Assembly (NCBI RefSeq): GCF_001704415.2
Contig: NC_030826.1
Coordinates: 55,385,362-55,449,361, forward strand
DNA length: 64,000 bases
Origin: Capra hircus
Lineage: Eukaryota > Chordata > Mammalia > Artiodactyla > Bovidae
Direction: 5' to 3'
The position numbers and the translations under genes were made by a program. Under the pieces are notes generated by a model, which searched no databases, was not told the DNA's origin, and saw only the letters and a program-made list of their open reading frames with translations. Below are positions 23,811 to 34,734 of the stretch, in pieces. Positions within the stretch are counted from its first letter, which is position 1; every line of letters begins with the position of its first letter.

Positions 23811-23962
23811 CATACAATGAATTCTTCACTGTTTTTCTTTTTTTTTTTTTGACTCCTTTGCCTTAAAAAACCTAGAGACTGTCAGGGACTGGGGGCGCTT
23901 GTGCTCTTATTTCCGACTCACCTCACTCTGGGGAACCACGTGGGTCTCTTGGGCTCCGGGAG

Positions 23963-24125
23963 GAGTGATGCCCATGTCATGTTGATCAGAATCCCTGGGA
24001 GCAGGTTCCTAGTGTCGTAGGAGGCCCTACCCTCAGCTCTGCCATAAGGGCGGAGGGCACCCGCGGGCACGCCTGATGGTTCTGACCGAAGGCACGGGCC
24101 ACACTTTGAAAACCAGCCCAGATCT
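23963..24125 (+). repeat. MER20-like hAT-Charlie relic
   Basis: Contains 'ATCAGAATCCCTGGGAG' and ends 'CCACACTTTGAAAACCA', the pattern of MER20-type relics. Middle portion diverged. Confidence 0.45.
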
Positions 24126-25261
24126 AGTACTTAGGACCTAGTGTGGCTGGCCTGATTCTCGTCCCGCCCCGCTACCTCCATCAAGGAAAGACGGACAGAA
24201 GGAGCCATGTGGAAGGAGTCTCGGTGTCCTGAGTCATCGCAGCAGTCTCGGCGGCGCAGTAGGCCTCTTCAGGGTGACCCTGAACCTGTCACCACCCACA
24301 GCACTGGCAACAGGAGGTGAAGGAGGACTTGTTTAGAGAGAAAACAACACCAAACCTGAGGAGTTTCCCTTGTGTCCTTGGAGCCCAGCGCACTGCCTTG
24401 CTTGTGTCCAGCCTGCTGGGAGCCAAGGGGCTCAGGGTCCATTCAGGCTGGCTTCTCCGAAGCTGATCCAAAACGGGGCCATTGGAGTGAGAACCTGCAG
24501 GCTCCGTGAGGTTCTTTTGCCCCCTTTTGACTCGTGGCTTCAGAATAGCCTCAGAATTAATAGGAAAATGACTGCTTTTGCACTAGTCCGGTCACAAGTT
24601 TCTTGGTGGCTGTGTCCCCCTCCTCCCACACTGGGTCTGTCACTTCTGGGCGGGGAGCACCTCTGGGGAGAGACTCTGCCGTGGGACAACTCAGCCGGCT
24701 TTGACAGCCGAAAGCTCTGCTGGGTGAGTGGGCTCTGCGCTGTTCTCTCCTGAGCAGCCCTCCTGACATTCTTCTTACCAGTGCCCTGGGAGTCTGTAAC
24801 AGAAGCTCGATGGAGACCTGATTGTGGAGGGGATGGCGGTGATAGTGCCTGCCCGGCACTCCCAGGCAGGGGGCAGGTTGGAAGGAGAAAGGTCATGGGC
24901 GCCGTGTCTGCCTTTCCTCAACACTCGTCCCTCTAGTAGCTGATCTTGCTTTCCCAAACGAGTGAACCAGCGAACCTGAATTGACATGCAAATTCTCCAG
25001 GTTCCATCTGAGCCCTGTTTTTCACAGAACAGCATGGAGAGCTTTCTTACTGAAGGAATGTGTGTGCCTTTGGGGGCTTCTTAGACTAGGGCTGGGGAGT
25101 TACAGACCCCTCCCTTCACCCAAGACCCCAGGTGGGGCCTGATGAAGCAGGACTCCACTAGAAGGAGTTGGAAGTGGGCAGCTCTGGAAGGTTGGGGTTT
25201 GGGGATTTTTGTTTTTCCAAGGATAGCTTTCCCGAGATTCAGTTCACTATGTGGAAGTCAC

Positions 25262-25387
25262 TTATTTCCTTTATTTGGTCATGCCATGCAGATTGTGGGG
25301 TCTTAGTTCCCAGACCAGGGATCCAACCCAGGTCCCCTGACATGGAAGCTTGGAGTCCTAAGCACTGGACTGCTGGGGAAGTCCCAC
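25262..25387 (-). repeat. CHR-type SINE
   Basis: Antisense copy ending in TGGACTGCTGGGGAAGTCCC. Flanked by AAGTCAC at 25255-25261 and 25388-25394, a short target-site duplication. Confidence 0.85.
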
Positions 25388-25414
25388 AAGTCACCCACTC
25401 AGCGTAGACCATTC

Positions 25415-25500
25415 GGGGGCTTCCAGTGCAGGGACTGGGGGTTGGGTCCCCAGTGGGGGAACTGACATCCCACATGGTGCAGAATGTGGCCAAAAATTAA
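25415..25500 (+). repeat. CHR-type SINE fragment
   Basis: Sense fragment GGGGGCTTCCAGTGCAGGGA to GGCCAAAAATTAAAATGG. It lies in inverted orientation to the preceding CHR copy. Confidence 0.75.
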
Positions 25501-25639
25501 AATGGAGCGGGGGGAACCCTTTAATAAAGTAGCCCGTTCAACAGTGTTTAGTAGTGTTCACAGGTGATGCAATCGACTTCAGGACTTTTCATCATCCCGC
25601 AAAGAAACCACGCGTCTATGATCAGTTACTTGCCGTTTT

Positions 25640-26200
25640 CCCCCAACCCCTCCCAGGCCCTGGCAGCAGCTAATCTGCCTTCTGTCTCTGTGGGTTTACC
25701 TATTCTGGACATTTGACATAGGTGACATCATACAATACGTGGTCTTTTGTGGCGGGCTTCTTGCACTCAGTATCATGTTTCCAGGGCTCATCCCTGGGGT
25801 GACACATACCAGGATGTCATTCCTTACGGCCATTAACACGCTTTGGTGTGGAGACACCACGTCTTTTTTATCCATTCTTAGAATGATGGGGGGCGTCTCA
25901 CATGGCTCAGTGGTAAAGAATTCACCTGCTGTGCAGGAGAGGAGGGTTTGATCCCTGGGCTGGGAAGATTCCCCTGGAAAAGGGAATGCCAACCCACTCT
26001 AGTATTCTTACCAGGGAAGTCCCATGGACAGAGGAGCCTGGCAGGGCTACAGTCCATGCGATCACAAAGAGTCGAACGCAGCTTAGCGAGTAAACAGCAG
26101 CAATGATGGGCATACAGGTTGTGTCCACTCTTTAGCTGTCCTGAACGATGCTGCTATGAACATTCATGTGTCGGGGTGTACAAGGACAGACCCTGAAGGA
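25640..26200 (-). repeat. L1 LINE fragment, interrupted by a Bov-tA
   Basis: Antisense L1 sequence 25640-25889 (GGTGACATCATACAATACGT, TTTATCCATTCTTAGAATGA) that resumes at about 26103 (GGTTGTGTCCACTCTTTAGC, GATGCTGCTATGAACATTC). Confidence 0.7.
25890..26102 (+). repeat. Bov-tA SINE
   Basis: Sense copy (TGGCTCAGTGGTAAAGAATT, box B GGTTTGATCCC) inserted in an L1. AATGATGGG occurs on both sides (25882-25890 and 26102-26110), the target-site duplication. Confidence 0.88.
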
Positions 26201-26974
26201 CTTGAAGCAGAAGAGCAGACAGTCCTTTTCAGCTGGAACAGTGGAGAACGGGGACCATGGAGAAGACCCTCTTGGTGAGCAGTTGTCCTGGTGAGCAGGA
26301 GGGGGCACAGGGGGAGCCACCAGAAGCTGGCTGATCTGAGCCACATGTGGGAGGACAGGTTGGGGGGTCGAGGAAGAGGAAGGGTAGTGATGACCGTGGG
26401 GATCCTTCTTGAGCAGCAGGGGCCCTGAGGCGGTTGTCAGTTGAGACAGGGAGCAGGGGTGCGGTGGGGAGGGAGGGTAGACAGTTGCATGTGAGGTGCC
26501 TGTAGCCAGACATCTGGAGCAGAGAAGGTGTTCCCCTCTCTCTCGGGAGACAGATCTGGGCAAGGGACTCGGATCAGGGTCAGAGGTGTGGAGGTGGCCC
26601 TGAAGTCCCCGCCCTGGGCGAGAGATCACACCTGCCTCTCAGAGAGGGAGCAGGGAAGGATGCGGGCTGAAGCCCTGAGGAAAGCCAAGCCCTGAGACCT
26701 GGATGAGGAAGCAGCAAAGGAGAGGAGGTGGGGACGGAGAGGCAGAATACAGGCAGAGCTGCCGGCGTGGGGGTAACTGTGCATCCAGGAGCTGGCCCCC
26801 AGGGCCATTCTTCCCCAGGCTCCCTGACCCCCACCCTGTCTTTCCCAGCCCATCCTGATGGTCCCCAGACTGCCCAGCACGCCTTTTCCCTTCTGCCGAG
26901 AGACCTTCCCCGGCTGCCGGGTTGCTGAGAGGACGAAGTGCAGCCTCCTGACCCACGCGTGTGCTGAGAGGACG

Positions 26975-27125
26975 GAGTGAGCTCGGAGTTGCGAGACCAG
27001 GCCTTTGTTCCAGGCTGTGTGGCCTTGGGCAGAGCCCTTCACCTCTGACCGCTTCATTCATCTGCTTAAAAGCAAGCCCTGTCACCAGGGTGCCCTGAGG
27101 GATCTGTAGACGTCTTACAGACCAT
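26975..27125 (+). repeat. MIR SINE (ancient)
   Basis: Sense MIR core: GGCTGTGTGGCCTTGGGCAG, 'CTTCACCTCTGACCGCTTCA' and 'TTCATCTGCTTAAAAG'. Confidence 0.6.
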
Positions 27126-27814
27126 TAAAGCATGATGGGGGACTTCACTGGCGGTCCTGTGGTAAAGGTAACTGGGGGAAAAAAGTAAGTACGATGGGAC
27201 TGGGACTGATGATGCTCTTGGTGTTCAAAGCCTTTTACAGTCAGCCAGTCCTCCAGCCCTTTGGCCCACTGAGCCCTTTCTGAGTCCTGGCTTTGCCAGC
27301 ATCCACCTTTATCTCTGATCTGAAGCCAAGGTCTCTCCTCCTCTGCTTGTCCGCTTACCCCCAACCCTACATACCCCACCCTCTGAGAACACTTCCTGAC
27401 CAGCGCCCAGTGAACACTGCTCCACCGCCGTCTCAGAGCCCCAAACGCAGGAGTGCTCCTTGACCCGTCCTGTGACACCACCCCACCCACCGCCTCCAAG
27501 CCCCGGGCCCTGCTTCAGCTGCCGGTGGATCTTGCCTACAGCCGGGAGCAGTGGTGCCACAGTGAGGAACCCAGAGGCTGGGGTGGCCTCGGACGGGTCA
27601 CCTGTGTCTGGGGAGTGAGTCACCAGGTCGGTAACCTTAATCAAGTTACCTTTCTAAGCCTCAGGTCAAGAAACAAGTCGATGAAAAGAAAGTGAAGATT
27701 GCACGGGCTAATTGTTACTCACTGCTGGCTCCCACAGCTGGCAATTCATTCAGGGTGCAGCGCACTCCTGCTCAGCCCTGTGCCCACCCACAACTCTTGT
27801 TCTTACTGAGGGCC

Positions 27815-28600
27815 AAGGAAATCATCCAGTATTTTCAGTTTTTTTATATTTAAGTCTTTGATCCATTTGAAGGCTGTGATCAGTGAGAGTTTGGGTCCAT
27901 CTCTGTTTCCAGATGGCTACCCAGTTGCTCAGATACCATGTATTAAAAGAGCCATTGTCAGCTCTCAGATTTGAGAGAATGCATTAAAAAAAAAAAAACA
28001 AACACTTATTTTGTATGGGGGTATAGCCCATTAACAATCCTGTGATCGTTCCAGGTGAACAGCAAAGGGACTCAGGCATACATATACATGTAACCATTCT
28101 CCCCCAAACTCCCCTCCCCTTCAGGCTGCCCCATAGCCTTCAGCAGAGTGAGAGGATGTGTTTTGTACTGAATTTCCGTGTGGCAGGGTCCTGTTCCTCA
28201 GCCCTTGCAAAGCGTGGAGGGGCTGCTTCCCCGAGGCTCCCCAGCAGTTAGGACCCCTGATGGGGCTGTTCCACCCATCGCTCTCCCTTCTCGCCTTGTC
28301 CCAGCTCTTCTTGTTTACATTTTTAACGTAAACTTTAGAATCAGCTTGTCTAGGTCCAGGAAAAAAAAAGATGCCTCTGGGTGTTTTTATTTGGATCCTG
28401 TTAGATTTGTAAGCTGCCTTTGGAAGAACTGACATCTTCATGACGTTGAGCCTTCCTGTCCAAGGACACAGTGTATCTCCAGTTTCATGTCCCCTGGGAG
28501 AGTTTCAAAGTTTTCCTCCTGGAGGTTTTGCACATTTCTTGTCCTATTTATTCCCAGATATTAATATTTCATCTGTTTTGTGGATATTTTTTTTTTCTTT
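27815..28600 (-). repeat. L1 LINE fragments (ORF2 region)
   Basis: Antisense L1 ORF2 sequence: TTTAAGTCTTTGATCCATTT, then 'GCTACCCAGTTGCTCAG' and, further on, 'CATCTTCATGACGTTGAGCC' and 'TTTATTCCCAGATATT'. At least two blocks separated by unassigned sequence at 28.0-28.3 kb. Confidence 0.7.
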
Positions 28601-28601
28601 A

Positions 28602-28802
28602 CATGAGCTAAGTTGCTTCTGTCGTGTCTGGGAAGAGCCCACCAGGCTCCTCTGTCCACAGGATTCTCCAGGCAAGAATACTGGAGTGGATTGCCATGCC
28701 CTCCTCCAGGGGATCTTCCTGACCCAGGGATGGAACCTGCATTTCTTTTTTCTGCTGCCTTGGCACGTGGGCTCTTTACCACTAGCGCCACCTGGAAAGC
28801 CC
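28602..28802 (-). repeat. Bov-tA SINE
   Basis: Antisense copy ending GCGCCACCTGGAAAGCCC, sitting in an antisense L1. Confidence 0.9.
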
Positions 28803-28840
28803 ATTTTACTTTTTTACTGTCTTTTTTTTTTTTTAACTTT

Positions 28841-28958
28841 TTATTTATTTTTATTTTGGCTGCACTGCATGGCTTGCAGGAGCTCATTAGTTCCCTGACC
28901 AGGGATGGAACTCGGGCCTCTGCAGTGAAAGCAAATCCTAGGCCAGCAGGGAACTCCC
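28841..28958 (-). repeat. CHR-type SINE
   Basis: Antisense: 'TTTTGGCTGCACTGCATGGC', 'TTCCCTGACCAGGGATGGAA', ending 'CAGGGAACTCCC'. Confidence 0.85.
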
Positions 28959-29049
28959 TGTGTTTCATTGATTTTTATTTTTATTTTTTTTTTTAAGATG
29001 AGGAAGCAGGAGAGAGCACAGGAAAGGCTCTCTCTCTCTTTTTTTTTTT

Positions 29050-29208
29050 AATATTTATATATTTCTCATACTGTGCTGGGTCTTAGGTGTGGCTCGTAGG
29101 ATCTTTCGGTTGTGGCGTGTGGAATCTAGTTCCCTGACCAGGGGTGGAACCCAGGCCCCTTGCATTGGGAGCACAGAGTCTTAGCCACTGGACCACTGGG
29201 GAAGTCCC
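29050..29208 (-). repeat. CHR-type SINE
   Basis: Antisense: 'TGTGCTGGGTCTTAGGTGTG', 'TTCCCTGACCAGGGGTGGAA', ending 'GACCACTGGGGAAGTCCC'. A poly-T tract precedes it. Confidence 0.88.
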
Positions 29209-30014
29209 TTATTGATACTTTAAATCAGCCATCTTTTCCCTGGTCTTTTCATCTCACTGGTGTTTGTCTACATATGGGAAGTTATCGATTTCTCTAGACA
29301 CTTCCTGACCATATAGTTGCTCTTTCCAACACTTTGGGAGCCTGAGAAAACTAACCCACTGGGAGCGATTATGTTTCTCAGGACAAAATGTCACATCTGT
29401 CAGGATGGCTATTTAAAAAAAAAAAAAAAAAGGCAAAAAACAACAAGTATTGATGAAAAGGCAGAGAAAAGGAATCTTGTACACTGTTGGTGGGAATGTA
29501 AATTGGTGCAGCTGCTTTGGAAAACAGTATGTAGGTTCCTCAAGAAATTAAAAATAGCCTTCCGGGCAGGTAAAATTCAGCCAGGCATTCAGGGCAATGG
29601 ACTCTCCATTCTAGAACCATGGCCCAGTTTGTCCATAACCTTGCCTAGAAGCCCTGCCATTGGTCGATGCTGCTGTGACTTAAAGCCCCAACTGGCCATA
29701 TTTTGAAACAGTTGAGCAGCTTCCTCCAACTCCTGCTGAGGTCCCTACAGCTCATCAGAGCTTGGAACAAACTGTCCATATTGCTCGAACTGGTAACTGC
29801 AAACAGCTCACAGTTAAGGAAGCTCTGCTGAACGGTTTGGTGGCCACTGAGCTGTGGATGTGGTTTTATGTTGGCAAGATCCTGGGCAAGAGTGGCATCA
29901 TCACCTGTGATGTTTGAAGACCAATCTTTAACATGTGACTATATCTGCTTCATTGTTTGAGTGCTCCAGGACCACATGGAACAGACTGGTATGTGAATAA
30001 AATAAGATAATGTG

Positions 30015-30201
30015 AAAGTTGCTCAGTCGTGTCTGACTCTTTGGGACCTCATGGACTGTATAGTCCATGGAATTCTCCAGGCCAGAATACTGGAGTGGGT
30101 AGCCTTTCCCTTCTCCAGGGGATCTTCCCAACCCAGGGATCGAACCAAGGTCTCCCGCATTGCAGGTGGATCCTTTACCAGCTGAGCCACAAGGGAAGCC
30201 C
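30015..30201 (-). repeat. Bov-tA SINE
   Basis: Antisense copy (GTTGCTCAGTCGTGTCTGAC to GCCACAAGGGAAGCCC) with the tRNA head at its right end, abutting the BovB directly. Its left edge is at GATAATGTG (30006-30014), repeated imperfectly at 31141-31149 beyond the BovB. Confidence 0.92.
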
Positions 30202-31140
30202 ATCAGACTGGTTCCAAACAGGAAAAGGAGTACGTCAAGGCTGCATATTGTCACCCTGCTTATTTAACTTCTATGCAGAGTACATCATGAGAAATGCTGG
30301 GCTGGAAGAAGCACAAGCTGGAATCAAGATTGCCGGGAGAAATATCAATAACCTCAGATATGCAGATGACACTACCCTTATGGCAGAAAGTGAAGAGGAG
30401 CTAAAAAGCCTCTTGATGAAAGTGAAAGTGGAGAGTGAAAAAGTTGGCTTAAAGCTCAACATTCAGAAAACGAAGATCATGGCATCTGGTCCCATCACTT
30501 CATGGGAAATAGATGGGGAAACAGTGAAAACAGTGTCAGACTTTATTTTGGGGGGCTCCAAAATCACTGCAGATGGTGACTGCAGCCATGAAATTAAAAG
30601 CCGCTTACTCCTTGGAAGGAAAGTTATGACCAGCCTAGATAGCATATTCAAAAGCAGAGACATTACTTTGCCAACTAAGGTCTGTCTAGTCAAGGCTATG
30701 GTTTATCCTGTGGTCATGTATGGATGTGAGAATTGGACTGTGAAGAAAGCTGAGTGGCGAAGAATTGATGCTTTTGAACTGTGGTGTTGGAGAAGACTCT
30801 TGCGAGTCTCTTGGACTGCAAGGAGATCCAACCAGTCCATTCTAAAGGAGATCAGTCATGGGTGTTCTTTGGAAGGACTGATGCTAAAGCTGAAACTCCA
30901 ATACTTTGGCCACCTCATGCAAAGAGTTGACTCATTGGAAAAGACTCTGATGCTGGGAGAGATTGGGGGCAGGAGGAGAAGGGGACGACATAGGATAAGA
31001 TGGCTGGATGGCATCACCGACTCGATGGACAAGAGTTTGAGTGAACTCTGGGAGTTGGTGATGGACAGGGAGGCCTGGCGTGCTGCGATTCACGGGGTTG
31101 CAAAGAGTCAGACATGACTGAGTGACTGAACTGAACTGAA
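30202..31140 (+). repeat. BovB (RTE-clade) LINE, 5'-truncated, RT C-terminal region open
   Basis: Sense BovB beginning in the reverse transcriptase (GVRQGCILSPCLFN motif) and running to the 3' terminal GACTGAGTGACTGAACTGAA. The reading frame is open from 30202 to a TGA at 31115-31117, including the catalytic YADD (about 30359-30370) and the thumb/C-terminal region. The endonuclease and N-terminal RT fingers are missing, so it cannot move by itself. The intact frame suggests a fairly recent copy. An ATG in the adjoining SINE (30029) is in frame, making a 362-codon fusion frame. Confidence 0.93.
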
Positions 31141-31324
31141 GACAATGTGTCAAAAAAATTAAAAATAGAACAATCAGATGATCCAGCCCTCCCACTTTGG
31201 GGTTATTCCAAATAACTAAAATCCAGATCTCAAAGGGATATTAGCATTCCGATGTTTATTGCAACACTGTTCACAATAGCCAAGATGTAGTAAAACCCAA
31301 ATGTCTGCCAACAGATGAATGGAT

Positions 31325-31554
31325 GGGACTTCCCTGATGGTCCAGTGATCAAGAATCCATGTTCCAATGCAGGGGACATGGGTTCGATCCCTGGTTGGAG
31401 AACTAAGATCCCCATATACCACAGGGCACCTAAGCCCACGTACCACAACTAGAGAAGCGTGCATACTGCAGTGAAGACCCAGCACAACCGGGAACAACAA
31501 AACATCAAATCCTCCAAAAAATGTTAGATTATACAAGGAAAAAACAAAAACAGG
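31325..31554 (+). repeat. CHR-type SINE
   Basis: Sense copy (GGGACTTCCCTGATGGTCCA, box B GGTTCGATCCC) inserted in the L1 with a perfect 9-bp target-site duplication TGAATGGAT (31316-31324 and 31555-31563). Confidence 0.92.
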
Positions 31555-32312
31555 TGAATGGATAAAGAAGGTATCTCACACACACACACACGGGAATACT
31601 GTTCAGCCTTAACAAGAAGGAAATTCTGCAACATGCAAACCACCAGTTAACATGGAGGGCGCTATGCTTTAGCGAAATAAGCCAGTCACAGAAGGATAAT
31701 TCCACTTGGACGAGGAATCTAAAGTAGTTAAATTCATAGAATCAAAGAATGGAATGGTGGTCACCAGGGGCTGGGGGAGGGGGAAACGGGGAGTTATTGA
31801 TCAATGGGCAGAGTGTTTCAGGTCACCAACATGAAGTCCTAGAGCTCTGCTGTACAACGTTGTACAATAACGTGTTAAGCACTTGAAAGTTTAAGAGGGT
31901 AGCTCTCATGCTAAGTGTTCTTACCACAATAAAATTTTAAAAATTAAAAAATATGAAGAAAGATCACTTGACTATAATAGCTGGTTCTGGAACCTCATGT
32001 GGGAGGGAAAGTGGGTAATAGCCGTGTGACGAGGAACAAAAATAGTCTTTGCAAAGCTCCGCCAGGATTCTGGTGCCTGAGGAGCCCTGCTCCAGCAGAC
32101 CCTCCTCCTTTGCTGGGATGCATGGGGAACAAACACCCAGAGGCGGTAATGAGGGTCTTGCCAGAGCCCTTAGAATCTCAGCCATCTCGTGAACAGTCAC
32201 CCAGTTTCAGCTCTGGTGAGGACCAGACCAGCAAAAATACTGCCCTCCTGCACGCCATCTGCACCCCTCACCCTGAGTTAAAAATCAGAAGAAAAATGAA
32301 TATTTTATGTTT

Positions 32313-32369
32313 CATTTTTGGCCATGCCCTGTGGCACACAGGATCTTAGTTACCCAGTGAGGGATTCTT
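32313..32369 (-). repeat. CHR-type SINE fragment
   Basis: Short antisense piece (TTTTTGGCCATGCCCTGTGG, AGGATCTTAGTTACC) truncated before the head. Confidence 0.6.
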
Positions 32370-32380
32370 TACATATATAT

Positions 32381-32688
32381 ATTATGTATTTATTGGTTGT
32401 GCTGGGTCTTCATTGCTGCATGAAGACTTTCTCTAATTGTGGCGAGCAGGGGCTACTCTTCATCGTGGTGAATGGGCTTCGCATTGCGGTGGCTTCTCTT
32501 GTTTCAGAGCACAGGTTCTGGGTGCAGAGTCTCCAGTAGTTTTAGCTTGCGGGCTCTAGGGCAAGTGGTTGTCGTGCACAGGCTTACCTGTTCCACGGCA
32601 TGTGGAATCCTCCCGGACCAGGGATTGAACCTGTGACCTCTGCATTAGCAGGCAGATTCTTTATCCACTGAACTGCCAGGGAAGTCCC
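32381..32688 (-). repeat. CHR-type SINE, long form
   Basis: Antisense: 'GTGCTGGGTCTTCATTGCTG', 'GTGGCTTCTCTTGTTTCAG', 'GGACCAGGGATTGAACCTG', ending 'CTGCCAGGGAAGTCCC'. Over 300 bp, a nearly full-length long-form copy. Confidence 0.9.
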
Positions 32689-32861
32689 CAGATGCTTACT
32701 TTATAAGTTACTGTTTTCCCTCCCAACCCTTGCTTCCTTTCCTGGCCTGAGGAGCTGGTCTGAACAGGAGAAAAAGGTGGTTGAACATCCTTCTCCTTCC
32801 ACCCTCTGCTCCTCTGAGACTCCCAAGGCAGGAGAAAGTGGGCAAAAAGCTCTGAAGCCTG

Positions 32862-33148
32862 TCTCAGTCAGCTCTGGCTGCTGTAACAAAATGCCAGAGA
32901 CCAGGGAGTCCAAGATCATGGTGCCAACAGATTCGGTTCTTTGTGGAGACTCCCACGAGGGGAGAGAGAAAGTGAGACAGACACAGACAGAGAGCACTCT
33001 GGAAATCAAGACGCTAATTCACCCTGAGAACCCCACCCTCATGACCTCATCTACAGCTGATTCCAGCTCAAAGGCCCCACCTCCTAATACCCTTGCCTTG
33101 GGGATTAGGGCTTAAGCATATGATTTGGGGGGATGCCAACGTTTAGTC
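32862..33148. repeat. Ancient mammalian interspersed repeat, family unresolved
   Basis: Carries 'GGCTGCTGTAACAAAATGCC', 'AAGGCCCCACCTCCTAATAC' and 'CCTTGGGGATTAGGGCTTAA', blocks that recur widely in mammalian genomes. I cannot assign the family with certainty. Confidence 0.5.
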
Positions 33149-33336
33149 CGGGCTTCCCTGATAACTCTGTAGAGAATCCGCCTGCAATGCAAGAGACTCC
33201 GGTTGATTCCTGGGTCCAGAACATCTACTGAAGAAGGGATAGGCTACCCACTCTGGTATTCTGGCCTGGAGAATTCCAGGGACTGTATAGCCCATGGGGT
33301 CGCAAAGAGCTGGACACAACTGAACGACTTTCACTC
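33149..33336 (+). repeat. Bov-tA SINE
   Basis: Sense copy (GGGCTTCCCTGATAACTCTG, GGAGAATTCCAGGGACTGTA), diverged head. Confidence 0.88.
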
Positions 33337-33367
33337 AACGTGCAATCCAGGACAAAGTTTGTAGCCG

Positions 33368-33540
33368 TAGCTTCCGACCCTACTAGCTGTGTAACTTTGG
33401 GCGACTTACCCAACGCCTCTGAGCTTGTTTCCTCGCGAGTATGATGGCATGGCACACAGTGTCTGCTCCCAAGGTTTTGGGGAGAAGTGACTCATATATG
33501 AAATACCATGCACGATGCCAGTAGTCTCACTCAGTACATG
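33368..33540 (+). repeat. MIR SINE (ancient)
   Basis: Sense MIR: 'ACTAGCTGTGTAACTTTGGG', 'CTTACCCAACGCCTCTGAGC', then a degraded 3' part. Confidence 0.65.
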
Positions 33541-34734
33541 TTTCTCTTCATCTGTCCGTCGGTGGCAGAGAGGCTGTCTGTAAGCCGTTTTCCCCTCTTC
33601 CTTCTATACAAGAGGAATGCTCGATTTTTAGCCCATACCTGGTTATGCAGAGTATTTGTCCCCGCCACTCTAGCGTTTAGGTGTGGCCATGTGACTAAAT
33701 TCTGACCAATAGGGTCCAAGTAAAAGTTCCCCCGGCAGCTCCAGGCATACTCCCCAGGACCCCTTTCTCCTTCCATCCATTCCCCATCCTCTTGCTGGAA
33801 TTCCACCCGCTGGCCTGGGTCAGACAGTGAGGACCATACCCTAGAAGCAGGGCATGGTGAACTGGAAAGAGTCCATGCCCCTGGGAAGTTTGTGGGGATA
33901 GCTGCCAGACCAGACCTGGACAGGACTTTGATGAATTGAAAGCGCAATTATCATGGAACCCTGTCACTTTCCCAGCCTCTGAATATTATCCTGTACCCTG
34001 TTGTTCAGGACTGTCTACCAAGTGGCCAGTCTCCACATCGCATTCCTGACATCGCATTTTCTCTAGAACTTAAGGTACCTCAGAAGCAAGTGTCTCTCCC
34101 TCCAAAGTGAGCCAAAGAAAGACATCCAAAGATGCCCCCACAGTCTTTCTCTGCTTGACTCTCCCACCCGTCTAATCCTCTTCCACGCCCACATTGTCTA
34201 TAAATACCTTCCAGGGGTGGAGGCGTACGTGGAAAGGGGAAGTCATTTCACTGGGAGCCTGGCCCAGTCTCGTTTCTTGCTGCTCTCACAGCATCTGCTG
34301 AGCACTTTGAACATGGACCGCGCTAGGCACTGGAGACAGACCCAGAATAAGAAAGTTATCAAACACCGACCTCCGCTCCAGACCTGAGGAGGATACTGAA
34401 CAGTGATCTATCCCAGGACAGGGGAGGGGACAAGAAGATGAGAGGGACCACAGGCTTAGACGGGTCAAGAAGGGCTTCAGAGAGACACCGGGGGAAAGAA
34501 GGGAAGACTGCATACGCACGAGCACGCGGCATCAGAAAAGTAGACAATAGCAAGTCACGACAAGGATGTGCAGACACTGTCCTGGTCTCTACTGTGGCTT
34601 CCGTCTCACCACTTCACCTTCTTCCACTCCTACCACCCGGTGACCTAACTCTACCCTCAGAGGCCTGGAGGACTAGAACAGGATGTAACACAGCAAAAGG
34701 CATGGGCGTTTTTGAGAATCCATGTCATGGTTCT

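Larger units (their letters stand above)
21989..23830 (+). other. GRB2: GRB2 3'UTR
   Basis: Non-coding sequence directly after the GRB2 stop codon, about 1.84 kb, ending near a canonical AATAAA at 23805-23810. A second AATAAA at 22325-22330 could give a short form with a ~360 nt 3'UTR. It contains a 17-G run at 22919-22935 and a U-rich stretch around 22640-22680. No ruminant SINE was recognised inside it, unlike the introns, which fits a constrained transcript end. The exact cleavage site is inferred. Confidence 0.85.
29558..31155 (+). pseudogene. ATP5MG: ATP5MG (ATP synthase subunit g) processed pseudogene, split by a SINE/BovB insertion
   Basis: An intron-less relic of the mRNA for mitochondrial F1Fo ATP synthase subunit g. 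The start is ATG at 29619 (MAQFV) and the old stop TGA at 29915-29917. In the second half one frame reads LPPTPAEVP, then KQLTVKEALLNGLVATE and WMWFYVGKILGKSGI, matching the C-terminal half of subunit g. It is dead: an in-frame TAG ten codons in, frameshifts (299 nt against about 312 for a 103-residue protein) and a further stop. The 3'UTR with AATAAA (29998-30003) follows, is cut by the SINE/BovB block at about 30015, and finishes at 31141-31155 with a short A-tract. A perfect 13-bp target-site duplication AAATTAAAAATAG flanks it (29545-29557 and 31156-31168), the hallmark of L1-driven retrocopying. Confidence 0.88.
29380..31960 (+). repeat. L1 LINE 3' part, interrupted by pseudogene, SINE/BovB and CHR insertions
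   Basis: Sense L1: 'CACATCTGTCAGGATGGCT', 'TGTACACTGTTGGTGGGAAT' up to 29557. It resumes at 31156 ('ATGATCCAGCCCTCCCACTT'), is broken again by a CHR, and ends near 31955 in an A/T-rich 3' end. The L1 is the oldest layer here and served as target for the other insertions. Confidence 0.85.

Noticed and set aside
26132..26629. 165-codon - strand open frame
   Set aside because: Low-complexity proline/serine-rich translation in intergenic DNA; starts in an L1 fragment; no family resemblance.
28613..28996. Several open frames over SINE-dense blocks (also 14000-14257, 34722-34997, 36892-37242, 59355-59636)
   Set aside because: They translate Bov-tA, CHR or BovB sequence; the recurring strings such as SRQEYWSGLP are SINE artefacts.
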